Shown: positions 40,986 through 50,175, counted from the stretch's first letter. The stretch: DNA of 64,000 nt from VRUE01 sp963715625 (GCA_963715625.1 OY970260.1:2480001-2544000); one strand, 5' to 3'. Translations and numbers: made by a program. Notes: generated from the sequence alone by a model not told the origin.

Positions 40986-43197
40986 GTGGTCGAGGAGTTC
41001 GACTCGCCGGCGGGCGAGAACGGCGCCGGCAACGGCAGCACTGAGGGCGTCCCGGTTTCATCTGGGCCGGATCTCGACCGCGACGCGATCACCCGCGCCT
41101 TCGACTTCGCCTGCGACCGCCACGCCGACCAGCTGCGGCGCTCCGGCGACGAGTTCATCACCCACCCGGTGGGTGTCGCCCAGATCTGCGCCGCGATGCG
41201 GCTCGACACCCAGACGCTTTGCGCGGCGCTGCTGCACGACACGGTCGAGGACACCAGCGCCAGCCTGGAGGAGATCGAGGCGGAGTTCGGCGCCGAGATC
41301 GCCCAGCTCGTCGACGGCGTCACCAAGCTGACCGGGATCACCTTCGAGAGCCGCGACGAGCGCCAGGCGGAGAACTACCGGAAGATGATGGTGGCGATGG
41401 CCACCGACGTCAGGGTGATCCTGATCAAGCTGGCCGACCGTCTGCACAACATGCGCACGCTCGGCGCCCTGCCGAAGCAGAAGCAGCTGGCGAAGGCGCG
41501 GGAGACGCTCGAAATATACGCGCCTCTGGCGCACCGTCTCGGCATCCACGCGATCAAGTGGGAGCTGGAGGATCCTCGCCTTCGCCACCCTGCACCCGCG
41601 CAAGTACGCCGAGATCAAGCAGCTCGTCTCCCAGCAGCGCGACGAGCGCGAGAGCTACGTCGAGGACGCGGGCAGCTTCCTCGCCGGCGAGCTGCGTCAG
41701 GTCGGGATCGAGGCCGAGATCTCCGGCCGCGCCAAGCACTTCTACTCGATCTACACGAAGATGACCAAGAAGGGGCGCGAGTTCAACGAGATCTTCGACC
41801 TCACCGCCATGCGCGTGATCGTCGGCTCGGTCAAGGACTGCTACGGCGCGATCGGCGTCATCCACTCGCTCTGGAAGCCGTTGCCCGGTCGCTTCAAGGA
41901 CTGGGTCGCGATGCCGAAGGCGAACATGTACCAGGCGCTGCACACGACGGTGATCGGGCCCGAAGGCAAGCCGCTGGAGATCCAGATCCGCACCGAGGAG
42001 ATGCACAAGCTCGCCGAGTACGGGATCGCCGCCCACGTCGCCTACAAGGAGGGCGAGGTCGAGGACCCGCAGCGGGAGAAGATGACCTGGCTGCGCCAGC
42101 TGGTCGAGTCCGAGGGGGACCAGGACCCGGCCGAGTTCCTCGAATCGCTCAAGGTCGACCTCTTCGAGGAAGAGGTCTTCGTCTTCACGCCGAAGGGCGA
42201 GGTGAAGAGCCTCTCGGCCGGGTCGACCCCGCTCGACTTCGCCTATGCGGTCCACACCGACGTCGGCCACGCCTGCGTCGGCGCCAAGGTCAACGGCTCG
42301 ATCGTGCCGCTGCACTACCAGTTGCGCTCCGGCGACATCGTCGAGGTGCTGACGGCGAAGCAGAAGCGCGGCCCCTCGCGTGACTGGCTGGCGCTGGTGC
42401 GGACCAGCCGCGCTCGCAACAAGATCCGGGCCTTCTTCAAGGAGGAGAGCCGCGAGGGCGCCGAGCGCAAGGGGCGCGAAGGCCTCGAGGAAGCCCTGCG
42501 AACCCGCGGCCTTCCGATGCAGAAAGTCGCCGCCTCGCCGCTGCTCGTCGACGTGATCCGCGAGATGGGCTTCCGCAAGGCGACCGAGTTCTACATCGCC
42601 CTGGGCCAGGGCAAGGTCTCGACCAAGGCGGCCGCCAACAAGCTGATGCAGCGGCTGAAAGCGGGGGAGGCGGTCGAGGAGGCCGACCCGCTCGGCCTCT
42701 CCGGGCCCCGCGAGGACAAGGCGCGCCGCACCAAGGACGCCGCCAACTTCGGGATCAAGGTGAAGGGCGCGCCTGGCAACGTCGCGGTGCGGCTGGCCAA
42801 GTGCTGCCGGCCGGTCCCGGGCGATGAGATCGCCGGCTACGTCTCGCTCGGCCGCGGAATCACGATCCACCGCAGCGACTGCAAGAACATGAAGGCGCTG
42901 AAGCGGGCGCCGGAAAGGTTCGTCGACGTGAGCTGGGACGGCGAGAACGAGTCCTCCTACCGCGTGGAGCTGCAGATCGACGCCTACGATCGCACCCGCC
43001 TGCTGGAGGATCTCTCGCGCACCTTCTCCGAGGCCGGGATCAACATCCTCGGCGCCAGCTGCGCCACCAGCCACCCGATGGTCAAAAACCGCTTCGTCGT
43101 AGAGGTCGGGGACACCGAGCAGCTGAAGCAGTGCATCGCCCGCCTGCGCAACGTCGAGTCGGTCTTCGACGCCTACAGGATAACTCCGGCCGCCTGA
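40986..43197 (+). CDS. relA: (p)ppGpp synthetase/hydrolase RelA/SpoT, with a 1-nt frameshift in the assembled sequence
   Basis: Bifunctional stringent-response enzyme. First frame: HD hydrolase domain with THPVGVAQICAAMRLD, CAALLHDTVEDTSAS, LIKLADRLHNMRTL and GIHAIKWELED. At 41574-41575 an extra C (context GAGGATCCTCGCC) shifts the frame. Removing it gives ELEDLAFATLHPRKYAEIKQ and continues into FYSIYTKMTKKGREF, the synthetase domain (FDLTAMRVIV, GRFKDWVAMPKANMYQALHT), TGS, zinc-finger-like CCRPVPGDEI and ACT domains. About 737 residues in all. GTG 40986 is a tentative start; upstream codons follow recJ closely. A near-essential gene otherwise intact suggests a sequence error. Confidence 0.9.
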
Positions 43198-43200
43198 CCC

Positions 43201-44169
43201 TCAGGAGACGACGGTGAGCGCGCCGGGATCGACCTTGAGCGTGAGCTCGGTCTTCTCGCCGATGTAGTCGCCGTCGACCTGGATCGGGAAGGGTCGCAGG
43301 ACCCCGTCCTTGGTCTCCGAGATCGATGCGATCGTGGCTTCGGAGATCCCCGCGAAGTGCTCGATCTGGCGGTGCTTCGCGGCGGGCCCGCGCTCGCCGA
43401 AGAGCCTGGCGATCAGGGTCGGCATGTCGCGCACCGCGGCGCGCTTGAGGACGCCGAGGGCAAGTGTGCCGTCGTCGATCGCGACGTCCTCGCAGACCCG
43501 GACCGGGCTGCTGGCGAAGTAGGTGAAGGGGTCCGAGTTCTGGGCCAGGGCGGTGACTCCCTCGGCTTCTCCGCCGGTGTCGGTCCGCGCCTGCATCCGC
43601 ACCGGGTTGACCAGGTAGGAGCGGTAGAAGGCCGAGACGGTCGCCCAGGTGTAGTAGTAGGGGCCGGCCCGGGACTTCAGCTTCGGGTGCGCGTCGACCC
43701 GCTTGACCACGGTGGCGTCGATCCCGACCCCGCAGGAGAAGACGAAGTGGCGCCCGTCGGCCAGGCCGAGGTCGATCTTGCGCGGCCGCCACTCGTCGAC
43801 CATCGCCAGCAGGTGCTCGGTGGCGTCGACCACGTCGTTGGGGATGCCCAGCGTGCGGCAGACCACGTTGGTCGACCCGCCCGGCAGGACCGAGACCGGC
43901 ACGTCGGTCCCCGCGAGGCCGTTGGCGACCTCGTTCAGCGTCCCGTCCCCACCGAAGGCGACGACGATGTCGTAGCCGTGATCGCGCACCTCGCGCCCGA
44001 TCTCGGTCGCGTGGTTCTGCGCCTCGGTATCCACCGTTTCGACCTCGTAGCGCCCCTGCAGCGCGTAGACCACGAGGTTCTTCAGCCGACTCGAGACCGT
44101 CGTCGCGTAGGGGTTGACGATCAGCAGCATCTGCTTCTTGGCGGAGCGGTGCCTACCCGGTCGTCTCAT
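43201..44169 (-). CDS. Diacylglycerol kinase-family lipid kinase
   Basis: A 322-residue DagK/YegS/sphingosine-kinase-like enzyme that phosphorylates a lipid hydroxyl. Nucleotide loop VVAFGGDGTLNEVANGLAGT at about residues 68-87, preceded by LLIVNPYATTVSSRL and followed by VLPGGSTNVVCRTLGIP and CGVGIDATVVKRVD. Lipid substrate cannot be specified. It overlaps the 5' neighbour's stop by 17 nt and may be cotranscribed with the MBL hydrolase and phosphomannomutase upstream. Confidence 0.9.
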   Translation of the reverse strand: MRRPGRHRSAKKQMLLIVNPYATTVSSRLKNLVVYALQGRYEVETVDTEAQNHATEIGREVRDHGYDIVVAFGGDGTLNEVANGLAGTDVPVSVLPGGSTNVVCRTLGIPNDVVDATEHLLAMVDEWRPRKIDLGLADGRHFVFSCGVGIDATVVKRVDAHPKLKSRAGPYYYTWATVSAFYRSYLVNPVRMQARTDTGGEAEGVTALAQNSDPFTYFASSPVRVCEDVAIDDGTLALGVLKRAAVRDMPTLIARLFGERGPAAKHRQIEHFAGISEATIASISETKDGVLRPFPIQVDGDYIGEKTELTLKVDPGALTVVS

Positions 44170-45145
44170 ACCGGATTACCTCGCCGTCGCCAACTTCGCG
44201 CACGCGGCCCTCGTTGACGAGCAGGTCGGCGTGGCCGATCACCTCCGAGAGGGTGAGGAAGGCCTGGGTGACGGCGACGTTGCCCCAGATCGCCTGGGCC
44301 AGCTCGTAGCCGCTGCGCGGCTGCTCGGCGATCAGCCTGTGGATCTTCTCCTTGCGGCGATCGTGGCCGGCGATGCGGCTGTCGATCAGGGCGACGTGGT
44401 CGGTGATCGGCTCGCCGTGGCCGGAGAGGACGATCTCGGCCGGCATCTCGCGCGTCTTGCGCATCGACTCGATGTAGGTGACCAGGGCCTGGGGGCGCTC
44501 GTTGGAGCCGTCGAGCGGTGGGGAGATCAGCGGGTTCGAGGAGATGTGGGCGATCAGGTGGTCGGCGGCGATCAGGATCCTGCGCTCCTCGTCCCAGAAG
44601 ACCGTGTCGGAGGGGCTGTGCCCCGGCCGGTGAAAGGCCTGCAGGATGCGGTCGCGGAAGGGCACGACCTGCCCGTCCTCCAAGGGCTTCGTCACCTCGA
44701 CCTTCGAGCCCCAGCCGCGGAAGCTGCGCGAGACGCTCTGCAGCGCCCTGGCCACCTCCTCGGGGATGCCGCTGCGCAGCATCAGGTCGACCGCGAAGGC
44801 GTCCTCGCGCTCGGCGTCCTCGCTGAAGTTGGCGAGCCGCTCGGCCGCGATGCCGAGCGCCGCGACCTCGGCGCCGGAGCGCTCGGCGACGATCTCGGCC
44901 AGCCCGAGGTGATCGATGTGCTGGTGAGTGATGACGAGCAGCTCGAGGTCCTCGATCGAGTGGCCGCGCTCGGCAAGCTGGGACTGCAGCTCATCCAGGG
45001 CCTTGCCCGAGTTGGGGCCGGTGTCGATCAGGGTCAGCGGCTCGTCCTCGAGCAGGTAGCAGTTGACCCGCCCGACGGCGAAGGGGGTGGGGATGCGCAG
45101 GCAGTGGATGCCCACCAGCGCCGCCTGCTCCAGTGCCCACGTCAT
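44153..45145 (-). CDS. Metallo-beta-lactamase-fold hydrolase
   Basis: A 330-residue protein with the two-metal MBL site THQHIDHLG (H-x-H-x-D-H; about residues 74-79), a third His in FHRPGHSPSDTVF, an Asp in LIAADHL and a final His in IVLSGHGEPI. A winged-helix-like C-terminus follows, as in LACTB2-type RNases/hydrolases (KIHRLIAEQPRSGYELAQAI). Glyoxalase II-like or nuclease function are both possible. Located between phosphomannomutase and the lipid kinase on the minus strand. Confidence 0.87.
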   Translation of the reverse strand: MTWALEQAALVGIHCLRIPTPFAVGRVNCYLLEDEPLTLIDTGPNSGKALDELQSQLAERGHSIEDLELLVITHQHIDHLGLAEIVAERSGAEVAALGIAAERLANFSEDAEREDAFAVDLMLRSGIPEEVARALQSVSRSFRGWGSKVEVTKPLEDGQVVPFRDRILQAFHRPGHSPSDTVFWDEERRILIAADHLIAHISSNPLISPPLDGSNERPQALVTYIESMRKTREMPAEIVLSGHGEPITDHVALIDSRIAGHDRRKEKIHRLIAEQPRSGYELAQAIWGNVAVTQAFLTLSEVIGHADLLVNEGRVREVGDGEVIRYETTG

Positions 45146-45236
45146 CGCCGCCTCCTCTGCTCCCGCATGCGCGCGCCCGTCATACCCGGCGATCTCGCGC
45201 CCATGCTCACGCGTCCGGGGGCGGCGGGAGCGAGCA

Positions 45237-46619
45237 TCATGCGCGGATGAGCTCCAGGACCTCGTCGCGCCTGGCTTCCATGTCCTCGCGCGAGACCAGC
45301 GACTCGAGGTTGAGCCGCAGCAGCGGCTCGGTGTTGGAGGGGCGGACGTTGAAGTGCCACTCGGGGTAGTCGACCGAGATGCCGTCGAGGGTCGCCTGCT
45401 CGCCGTCGCCGTAGCGCTCGGCGATCTCGGCCATCTTCGCCTCGGAGTCGGCGACCTCGGAGTTGATCTCGCCGGAGATGAAGTAGCGGGAGCGGAACTC
45501 GGCCATCAGCTCCGCGAGCGAGCGGCCCTCGACCGAGAGCAGCTCCAGCATCAGCAGGGCCGGGATCGTTCCCGAGTCGGCGCACCAGAAGTCGCGGAAG
45601 TAGTAGTGGCCGGATACCTCGCCGCCGAAGACCGCGTTCTCCTCGCGCATGCGGATCTTGAAGAAGGCGTGGCCGACGCGGGAGAGGTCGGCACGGCCGC
45701 CCTCGGCGGCGACCAGGTCGGGGACGGCGCGGCTGGAGCGCGGGTCGTAGAGGATCGTCGCGCCGGGGCCCTTCGCCAGCGCCGCCCGGGCGAGCAGGGC
45801 GCAGACGAAGTCGCCGTCGCAGAACTCACCGCTGCCGTCGATGAAGAAGCAGCGGTCAGCGTCCCCGTCCCAGGCGATGCCGAGGTCGGCGCCGCTGGCC
45901 CGCACTCGCTCGACGATCAGCCGCCGGTTCTCCGGCAGCAGCGGGTTGGGTTCGTGATCGGGGAACTCGCCGTCGGGCTTGAAGTACATCTCCTCCAGGT
46001 CGAGGCCGAGCCCGTGCAGGATCGGGCCGACCATCGGCCCACCCATCCCGTTGCCGCCGTCGACCACCACCCTCATCGGCTTCACCTTCTCGGCGTCGAT
46101 GAAGGAGAGGGCGTGGGCGCGGTACTCCTCCCAGACGTCGACCTCCTCCAGCGAGCCGCCTCCCGGGGCGTGGCCGAGCCCCGCCTCGATCTCGCGGCGG
46201 ACGTCGCCGATGCCGGCGTCGCCGGAGAGCGCCAGCGCCCCCTCGCGGACGAGCTTGACGCCGGTGTAGGCCTTGGGGTTGTGCGAGGCGGTGACCATCG
46301 CGCCACCGTCGAGCTCGCGCGAGCCGACGAGGAAGTAGAGCAACTCGGTCGCGACCATCCCGGCGTCGAGGACGGTCGCGCCCTCGAAGATCAGGCCGTC
46401 GCGCAGCTCCGCGGCCATCGCCGGCGCGGTGAGGCGCATGTCGCGGCCGAGGCCGACCCGCAGCTCGCCCGGCTGCTTGCCGCGCAGTCTCGCCAGCACG
46501 CGGGCGAAGGCGCGGCCGATCGCGTGCGCGGTCGTCTCGTCCATCTCGGAGCCGTATAGGCCGCGGATGTCATACGCCTTGAAGATGCCCGGGGGCGCCA
46601 GGACCGGCTGCTCGCTCAC
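45237..46619 (-). CDS. manB: Phosphomannomutase/phosphoglucomutase
   Basis: Interconverts hexose 6- and 1-phosphates for GDP-mannose or glucose-nucleotide synthesis. 460 residues: IFKAYDIRGLYGSEMDE at the N-terminus, the phosphoserine loop AMVTASHNPKAYTGVKLV (about residues 105-120), metal loop GIAWDGDADRCFFID, sugar loop GGEVSGHYYFRD and phosphate loop VRPSNTEPLLRLNLES. Family A copy 2 sits directly upstream of its start. Confidence 0.94.
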   Translation of the reverse strand: MSEQPVLAPPGIFKAYDIRGLYGSEMDETTAHAIGRAFARVLARLRGKQPGELRVGLGRDMRLTAPAMAAELRDGLIFEGATVLDAGMVATELLYFLVGSRELDGGAMVTASHNPKAYTGVKLVREGALALSGDAGIGDVRREIEAGLGHAPGGGSLEEVDVWEEYRAHALSFIDAEKVKPMRVVVDGGNGMGGPMVGPILHGLGLDLEEMYFKPDGEFPDHEPNPLLPENRRLIVERVRASGADLGIAWDGDADRCFFIDGSGEFCDGDFVCALLARAALAKGPGATILYDPRSSRAVPDLVAAEGGRADLSRVGHAFFKIRMREENAVFGGEVSGHYYFRDFWCADSGTIPALLMLELLSVEGRSLAELMAEFRSRYFISGEINSEVADSEAKMAEIAERYGDGEQATLDGISVDYPEWHFNVRPSNTEPLLRLNLESLVSREDMEARRDEVLELIRA

Positions 46620-46629
46620 GAAACACCCT

Positions 46630-46674
46630 TCCGGTGCGCTTTATGTGGGCATAGATGGCATAAGGCGCACCGGA
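46630..46674. repeat. Palindromic element, family A copy 2
   Basis: Arms 46630-46645 (TCCGGTGCGCTTTATG) and 46659-46674 (CATAAGGCGCACCGGA), one G-T wobble. Lies between two minus-strand genes, after the HIT gene start region and before manB. Confidence 0.88.
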
Positions 46675-46698
46675 GCGTCATCGTGCCGATCGCTGCGC

Positions 46699-47187
46699 TC
46701 AAAATGCCCCCCTCAGCGCCTCGTAGCTCTGCTCGAGCGTCTGCGGCATCACTTTGGTGTCGGCGATCACGGGCATGAAGTTGGTGTCGCCGCCCCAGCG
46801 CGGGACGACGTGCATGTGGATGTGGTGCTCGACCCCGGCGCCGGCGACCCGGCCCTGGTTGAAGCCGACGTTGTAGCCGTGCGGGTCGTATACGTCCTCG
46901 AGGCGGCTCATCGCCCGCTGCGCCAGTCCCATCATCTCCACCACGGTCTCGGCCGGCAGGTCCTGGATCCGCCCGACGTGCTCGTAGGGCGCCACCATCA
47001 GGTGCCCGTTGGTGTACGGGAAGAGGTTGAGGATTACGAAGCAGCGCTCGCCGCGGTGGACGATCAGGCTCGCCACGTCATCGTCCGCCGCCGGCTTGGC
47101 GCAGAAGATGCACTTCTCCTCGATGTCCTTGGCTGCGTCCTTCACGTAGGCGAGGCGCCAGGGCGCCCAGATGCGGAAATTTGCCAC
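46699..47187 (-). CDS. HIT-family hydrolase (Ap4A-type)
   Basis: A 162-residue histidine-triad nucleotide hydrolase/phosphorylase-like protein. The triad is AGVEHHIHMHVVPRWGGDTN (H-x-H-x-H); N-terminal zinc-type cysteines in CIFCAKPA; and FPYTNGHLMVAPYEHVGRIQ. The WAPWR start (FRIWAPWRLAYVK) matches the actinobacterial Ap4A-phosphorylase-like subgroup. Confidence 0.9.
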   Translation of the reverse strand: MANFRIWAPWRLAYVKDAAKDIEEKCIFCAKPAADDDVASLIVHRGERCFVILNLFPYTNGHLMVAPYEHVGRIQDLPAETVVEMMGLAQRAMSRLEDVYDPHGYNVGFNQGRVAGAGVEHHIHMHVVPRWGGDTNFMPVIADTKVMPQTLEQSYEALRGAF

Positions 47188-47253
47188 GGGCGCATCCTAT
47201 GAGAGAGGTACATAGCCGCCCCCGGACGCGCCAGCGGAGGAGGCGGCGACTGA

Positions 47254-48261
47254 TCAGAGCCAGCCGCGGCTGCGGAAGTAGGCGACCATCGCGACGAGCA
47301 TCGCCAGCATCGCGCCGACGATCAGGTAGAAGTCGGTCTGGTCCCCCTCGCCGGGCACGCCGACGTTCATCCCCCAGATGCTTGCGATCAGGGTCAGCGG
47401 CAGGACGATGACGCTGATCGAGGTGAGCACGCGGAGGATGTCGTTGACCCGGTGGGAGATCACCGACTCGTTCGTCTCGGCCAGCGCCTCGACCACCTCC
47501 TTGTAGTTCTCCAGCATGTCCCAGATCCGCTCGTGGGCGTCGACGATGTCATCGAAGTAGATCTCCAGGTCGAGGTCGGTGGCAAGGTAGCGCTGCTTGA
47601 CCTTCTCCAGGTCGCGCAGGACCGGCCGCTGCGGCCGGATCACCTTGCGGAAGTTGATGATCTCCTGCTTGACGTTGGAGATGTCGCGTACGACCTCCTC
47701 CGAGCGGCCCTCGAAGATGTCGTCCTCGAGCGCGTCGAGCTTGTTGCCGATCTTGCGCAGCATCGGGAAGCAGTAGTCGAAGCTGTCGTCGACCAGGCGG
47801 TAGAGCAGGTAGCCCGAGCCGCGCGAGAAGAGCTGCTCGCGAAGCTCCTCCTTGGCCCGGCAGCGCTCGAAGAGGTACTCGACCGGCTGCAGCGGCTGGT
47901 TGGGGATCGTCACCACGTAGCCGGGCCCGACGAAGAGGTCGAGCTCGCCCGTGCCGAGGCGCCCGGCGGCGGGATCGAAGACCGGGAAGTGCAGGACGAT
48001 GAAGAGGTAGTCGTCGTAGACGTCGATCTTCGGCCGCTGGTTGCGCGAGAGCACGTCCTCGAGGTCGAGCGCGTGGAACTCGAAGCTCTGCTCCAGCCAC
48101 TCGCGCTCCAGCGCGCCCGGCTGCTCGATGTTGACCCAGCGCAGGCCGGAGGAGTCGATCTGCTCGACGCGCGGCGCCTGCGGCTCAGCAGGGGGCGCCG
48201 CGGAGGTGAGCTCGCCGCGCCGGCCGACGCGCCGCAGCCTCGGCTTCGGAAGGTTCGGCAT
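47254..48261 (-). CDS. corA: CorA-family Mg2+/Co2+ transporter
   Basis: Pentameric divalent cation channel of the inner membrane. 335 residues with a long cytosolic N-terminal funnel (ALDLEDVLSRNQRPKIDVYD, LDLFVGPGYVVTIP), a long stalk helix, and two C-terminal membrane helices. The selectivity motif is SIWGMNVGVPGEG in the loop between them. The final RSRGWL basic end is typical. The SAM riboswitch transcript starts divergently about 110 bp upstream. Confidence 0.93.
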   Translation of the reverse strand: MPNLPKPRLRRVGRRGELTSAAPPAEPQAPRVEQIDSSGLRWVNIEQPGALEREWLEQSFEFHALDLEDVLSRNQRPKIDVYDDYLFIVLHFPVFDPAAGRLGTGELDLFVGPGYVVTIPNQPLQPVEYLFERCRAKEELREQLFSRGSGYLLYRLVDDSFDYCFPMLRKIGNKLDALEDDIFEGRSEEVVRDISNVKQEIINFRKVIRPQRPVLRDLEKVKQRYLATDLDLEIYFDDIVDAHERIWDMLENYKEVVEALAETNESVISHRVNDILRVLTSISVIVLPLTLIASIWGMNVGVPGEGDQTDFYLIVGAMLAMLVAMVAYFRSRGWL

Positions 48262-48366
48262 CGTTCTGGCCTATCAGCTCGGCGGGCATGGACGCACAAG
48301 GTTAGCCGCCAGCCCGAATACTGGCTGCACGAGGATTCCCCTGGTAAGGTTCCTGCCTACATAAGT

Positions 48367-48486
48367 GCCACATCAAGAGGGGTGGAGGGACTGGCCCAGT
48401 GAAGCCCCGGCAACCACCTCGGACCTTTGGTTCGAGGGGAGGTGCCAACTCCAGCAGGTCGCGTCAGGGACCTGGAAGATGTGGGG
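48367..48486 (+). promoter_or_regulatory. SAM-I (S-box) riboswitch aptamer
   Basis: The conserved S-box core is readable: P1 arms CCACATC (48368-48374) and GATGTGG (48478-48484), then AAGAGGGGTGGAGGGACTGG, CCCAGTGAAGCCCCGGCAAC and GGTGCCAACTCCAGCAGG, ending CCTGGAAGATG. It binds S-adenosylmethionine. Sits 70-190 nt upstream of the threonine-synthase-like gene. Confidence 0.93.
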
Positions 48487-48500
48487 GACGTCCGATCGGA

Positions 48501-48529
48501 CCTCTGCCCCACAGGGCGGAGGTTTTTTC
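48501..48529 (+). terminator. Riboswitch expression-platform terminator
   Basis: Stem CCTCTGCCC (48501-48509) with GGGCGGAGG (48514-48522), loop CACA, then six Ts. The 3' side of P1 plus following bases (TGTGGGG, 48480-48486) can instead pair with CCCCACA (48507-48513), breaking both P1 and terminator. Thus SAM bound gives P1 and termination; SAM absent gives antitermination. Confidence 0.9.
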
Positions 48530-48553
48530 GTTGGCAATGGAAAGCGAGATCGG

Positions 48554-49786
48554 ATGGCAATCGAGAACCTGAAGTGCAAGGAGTGCGGGGCGACGTACGG
48601 CCTCGGCGCTCATTTCGCCTGCGAGAACTGCTTCGGGCCGCTGGAAGTCGCCTACGACTTCTCCGACCTGGACCCGGACGAGGCCAAGCGCAAGATCCAG
48701 GCCGGCTCGCAGGGGATCTGGCGCTACGCCGACTTCCTGCCCTTCGAGGGGCGGCCCGGAGACCCGCTCGAGCCCGGCCTGACGCCGCTGCTGCGCGCCG
48801 ACCGGCTCGCCGAGCGCCTCGGCCTCGACGCCGAGCTCTGGATCAAGAACGACGCGGCGAATCCGACCCACTCCTTCAAGGATCGGGTGGTCGCCGTCGC
48901 GGTCGCCAAGGCGCAGGAGCTGGGCTTCGACACCGTCGCCTGCGCCTCGACCGGCAACCTCGCCAACGCCGTGGCCGCGCACGCGGCCGCCGCCGGGTTG
49001 CGCTCCTACGTCTTCGTCCCCGCCAACCTCGAGGAGCAGAAGCTGCTCGCGACCGGCATCTACGGCACCAACCTGGTCGGCGTGCGCGGCAACTACGACG
49101 ACGTCAACCGCCTCTGCACCCAGCTCGCCGAAACGCGCCCCTGGGCCTTCGTCAACGTCAACCTGCGCCCCTACTACGCCGAGGGCTCCAAGACGCTCGC
49201 CTACGAGACGGCGGAGCAGCTCGGCTGGGGGCTTCCCGACCGCGTCGTCTGCCCGATCGCCTCGGGCTCGCTCTTCACCAAGGTCGGCCGCGGCTTCCAG
49301 GAGTGGCTGGACATCGGGTTGGTCGAGGGCCACCAGCCGGTCTTCAACGGCGCCCAGGCGCAGGGCTGCAGCCCTGTCGCCACCGCCTTCGCCGAAGGCT
49401 GGGACGTCTGCAAGCCCCAGCGCCCGGACACGATCGCCAAGAGCCTGGCGATCGGCGACCCCGCGGACGGGCCCTACGCGGTCGAGCAGGCCCGCCGCAC
49501 CAAGGGCTCGATCGACTCCGTCACCGACGAGGAGATCCGCGACGGGATCAGCCTGCTGGCGGAGACGACCGGGATCTTCACCGAGACCGCGGGCGGCGTC
49601 ACCGTCGGCGTGCTGGCGAAGCTGGCCGAGCGCGGCGCGATCGGTGCCGGCGAGCGCGTCGTCGTCTACATCACCGGCGAGGGGCTGAAGACCCTCGACG
49701 CCACCCGCGATAGGTTCCGCATGCACGAGATCGACCCCGACCTCGAAAGCTTCGAGGCCGAGTTCCGCCAGGAGGTAGCAGCCTGA
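48554..49786 (+). CDS. metM: Threonine-synthase-family PLP enzyme, probable MetM-type homocysteine synthase
   Basis: A 410-residue fold-type II PLP enzyme that databases would call threonine synthase (thrC). N-terminal zinc ribbon LKCKECGATYG and FACENCFGPLEV (Cys 8, 11, 23, 26), PLP lysine in NPTHSFKDRVVAVA, phosphate-binding ASTGNLANAVAAHAAAAG, and GSGSLFTKVG-type loop (PIASGSLFTKVGRG). Control by a SAM riboswitch fits methionine, not threonine, synthesis. It is followed, with a 1-nt overlap, by a MoaD/ThiS-like sulfur carrier. Recalled literature describes MetM/MetO in Streptomyces converting O-phosphohomoserine to homocysteine with the carrier thiocarboxylate; the same is inferred here. 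Ordinary threonine synthase cannot be excluded. Confidence 0.8.
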   Translation: MAIENLKCKECGATYGLGAHFACENCFGPLEVAYDFSDLDPDEAKRKIQAGSQGIWRYADFLPFEGRPGDPLEPGLTPLLRADRLAERLGLDAELWIKNDAANPTHSFKDRVVAVAVAKAQELGFDTVACASTGNLANAVAAHAAAAGLRSYVFVPANLEEQKLLATGIYGTNLVGVRGNYDDVNRLCTQLAETRPWAFVNVNLRPYYAEGSKTLAYETAEQLGWGLPDRVVCPIASGSLFTKVGRGFQEWLDIGLVEGHQPVFNGAQAQGCSPVATAFAEGWDVCKPQRPDTIAKSLAIGDPADGPYAVEQARRTKGSIDSVTDEEIRDGISLLAETTGIFTETAGGVTVGVLAKLAERGAIGAGERVVVYITGEGLKTLDATRDRFRMHEIDPDLESFEAEFRQEVAA

Positions 49787-50058
49787 TGTCAGTCACCGTG
49801 AAGATCCCGACCCAGCTGCGCGCCGCGACCGGGGGTGAGGCCGAGCTCGAGGTCGCCGGCTCGACCGTCGGCGAGGTCCTCGACGCGGTCTTCGAGGCGC
49901 ACGGCGGCCTGCGCGAGCGGATCACCCAGGACGGCGACCTGCGCCGCTTCGTCAACGTCTACGTCAGCGGCGAGGACATCCGCTTCCAGGAGGGGCTCGC
50001 GACGCCTATCGACGACGGCGCCGAGGTCACGATTTTGCCTGCCGTCGCGGGTGGGTAG
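49786..50058 (+). CDS. metO: MoaD/ThiS-type sulfur-carrier protein, probable MetO
   Basis: A 90-residue ubiquitin-like beta-grasp protein ending in the required Gly-Gly (ITILPAVAGG region: VTILPAVAGG), which is adenylated and converted to a thiocarboxylate sulfur donor. Start MSVTVKIPTQLRAATGG and VGEVLDAVFEAHGGLRERI fit the MoaD/CysO group. Its ATG shares the A of the upstream TGA (TGATG), so translation is coupled to the PLP enzyme. Genomic position rather than sequence argues for a methionine role over molybdopterin or thiamine. The activating E1-like enzyme is not in the window. Confidence 0.85.
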   Translation: MSVTVKIPTQLRAATGGEAELEVAGSTVGEVLDAVFEAHGGLRERITQDGDLRRFVNVYVSGEDIRFQEGLATPIDDGAEVTILPAVAGG

Positions 50059-50175
50059 AGCCCATCCCGGCAGGGGTTCCACTTAACTTTTTCGAGGATC
50101 GTCGAGATGGCTGACGCCTCGAAGGAGCGCTTGCGAAAAAGTACAAGACGTTCCACCCCTGCCGGGATGGGCTCT
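50056..50175. repeat. Palindromic intergenic element, family C copy 2
   Basis: Outer arms 50057-50077 and 50155-50175 are a perfect 21-bp inverted repeat containing CCCGGCAGGGGT as in copy 1. Inner arms ACTTTTTCG (50086-50094) and CGAAAAAGT (50134-50142). Left linker TTCCACTTA and right linker TACAAGACGTTCC match copy 1, whereas the outer tips and the loop differ. It begins at the metO TAG and its right arm contains the ATG of the next gene. Confidence 0.87.
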
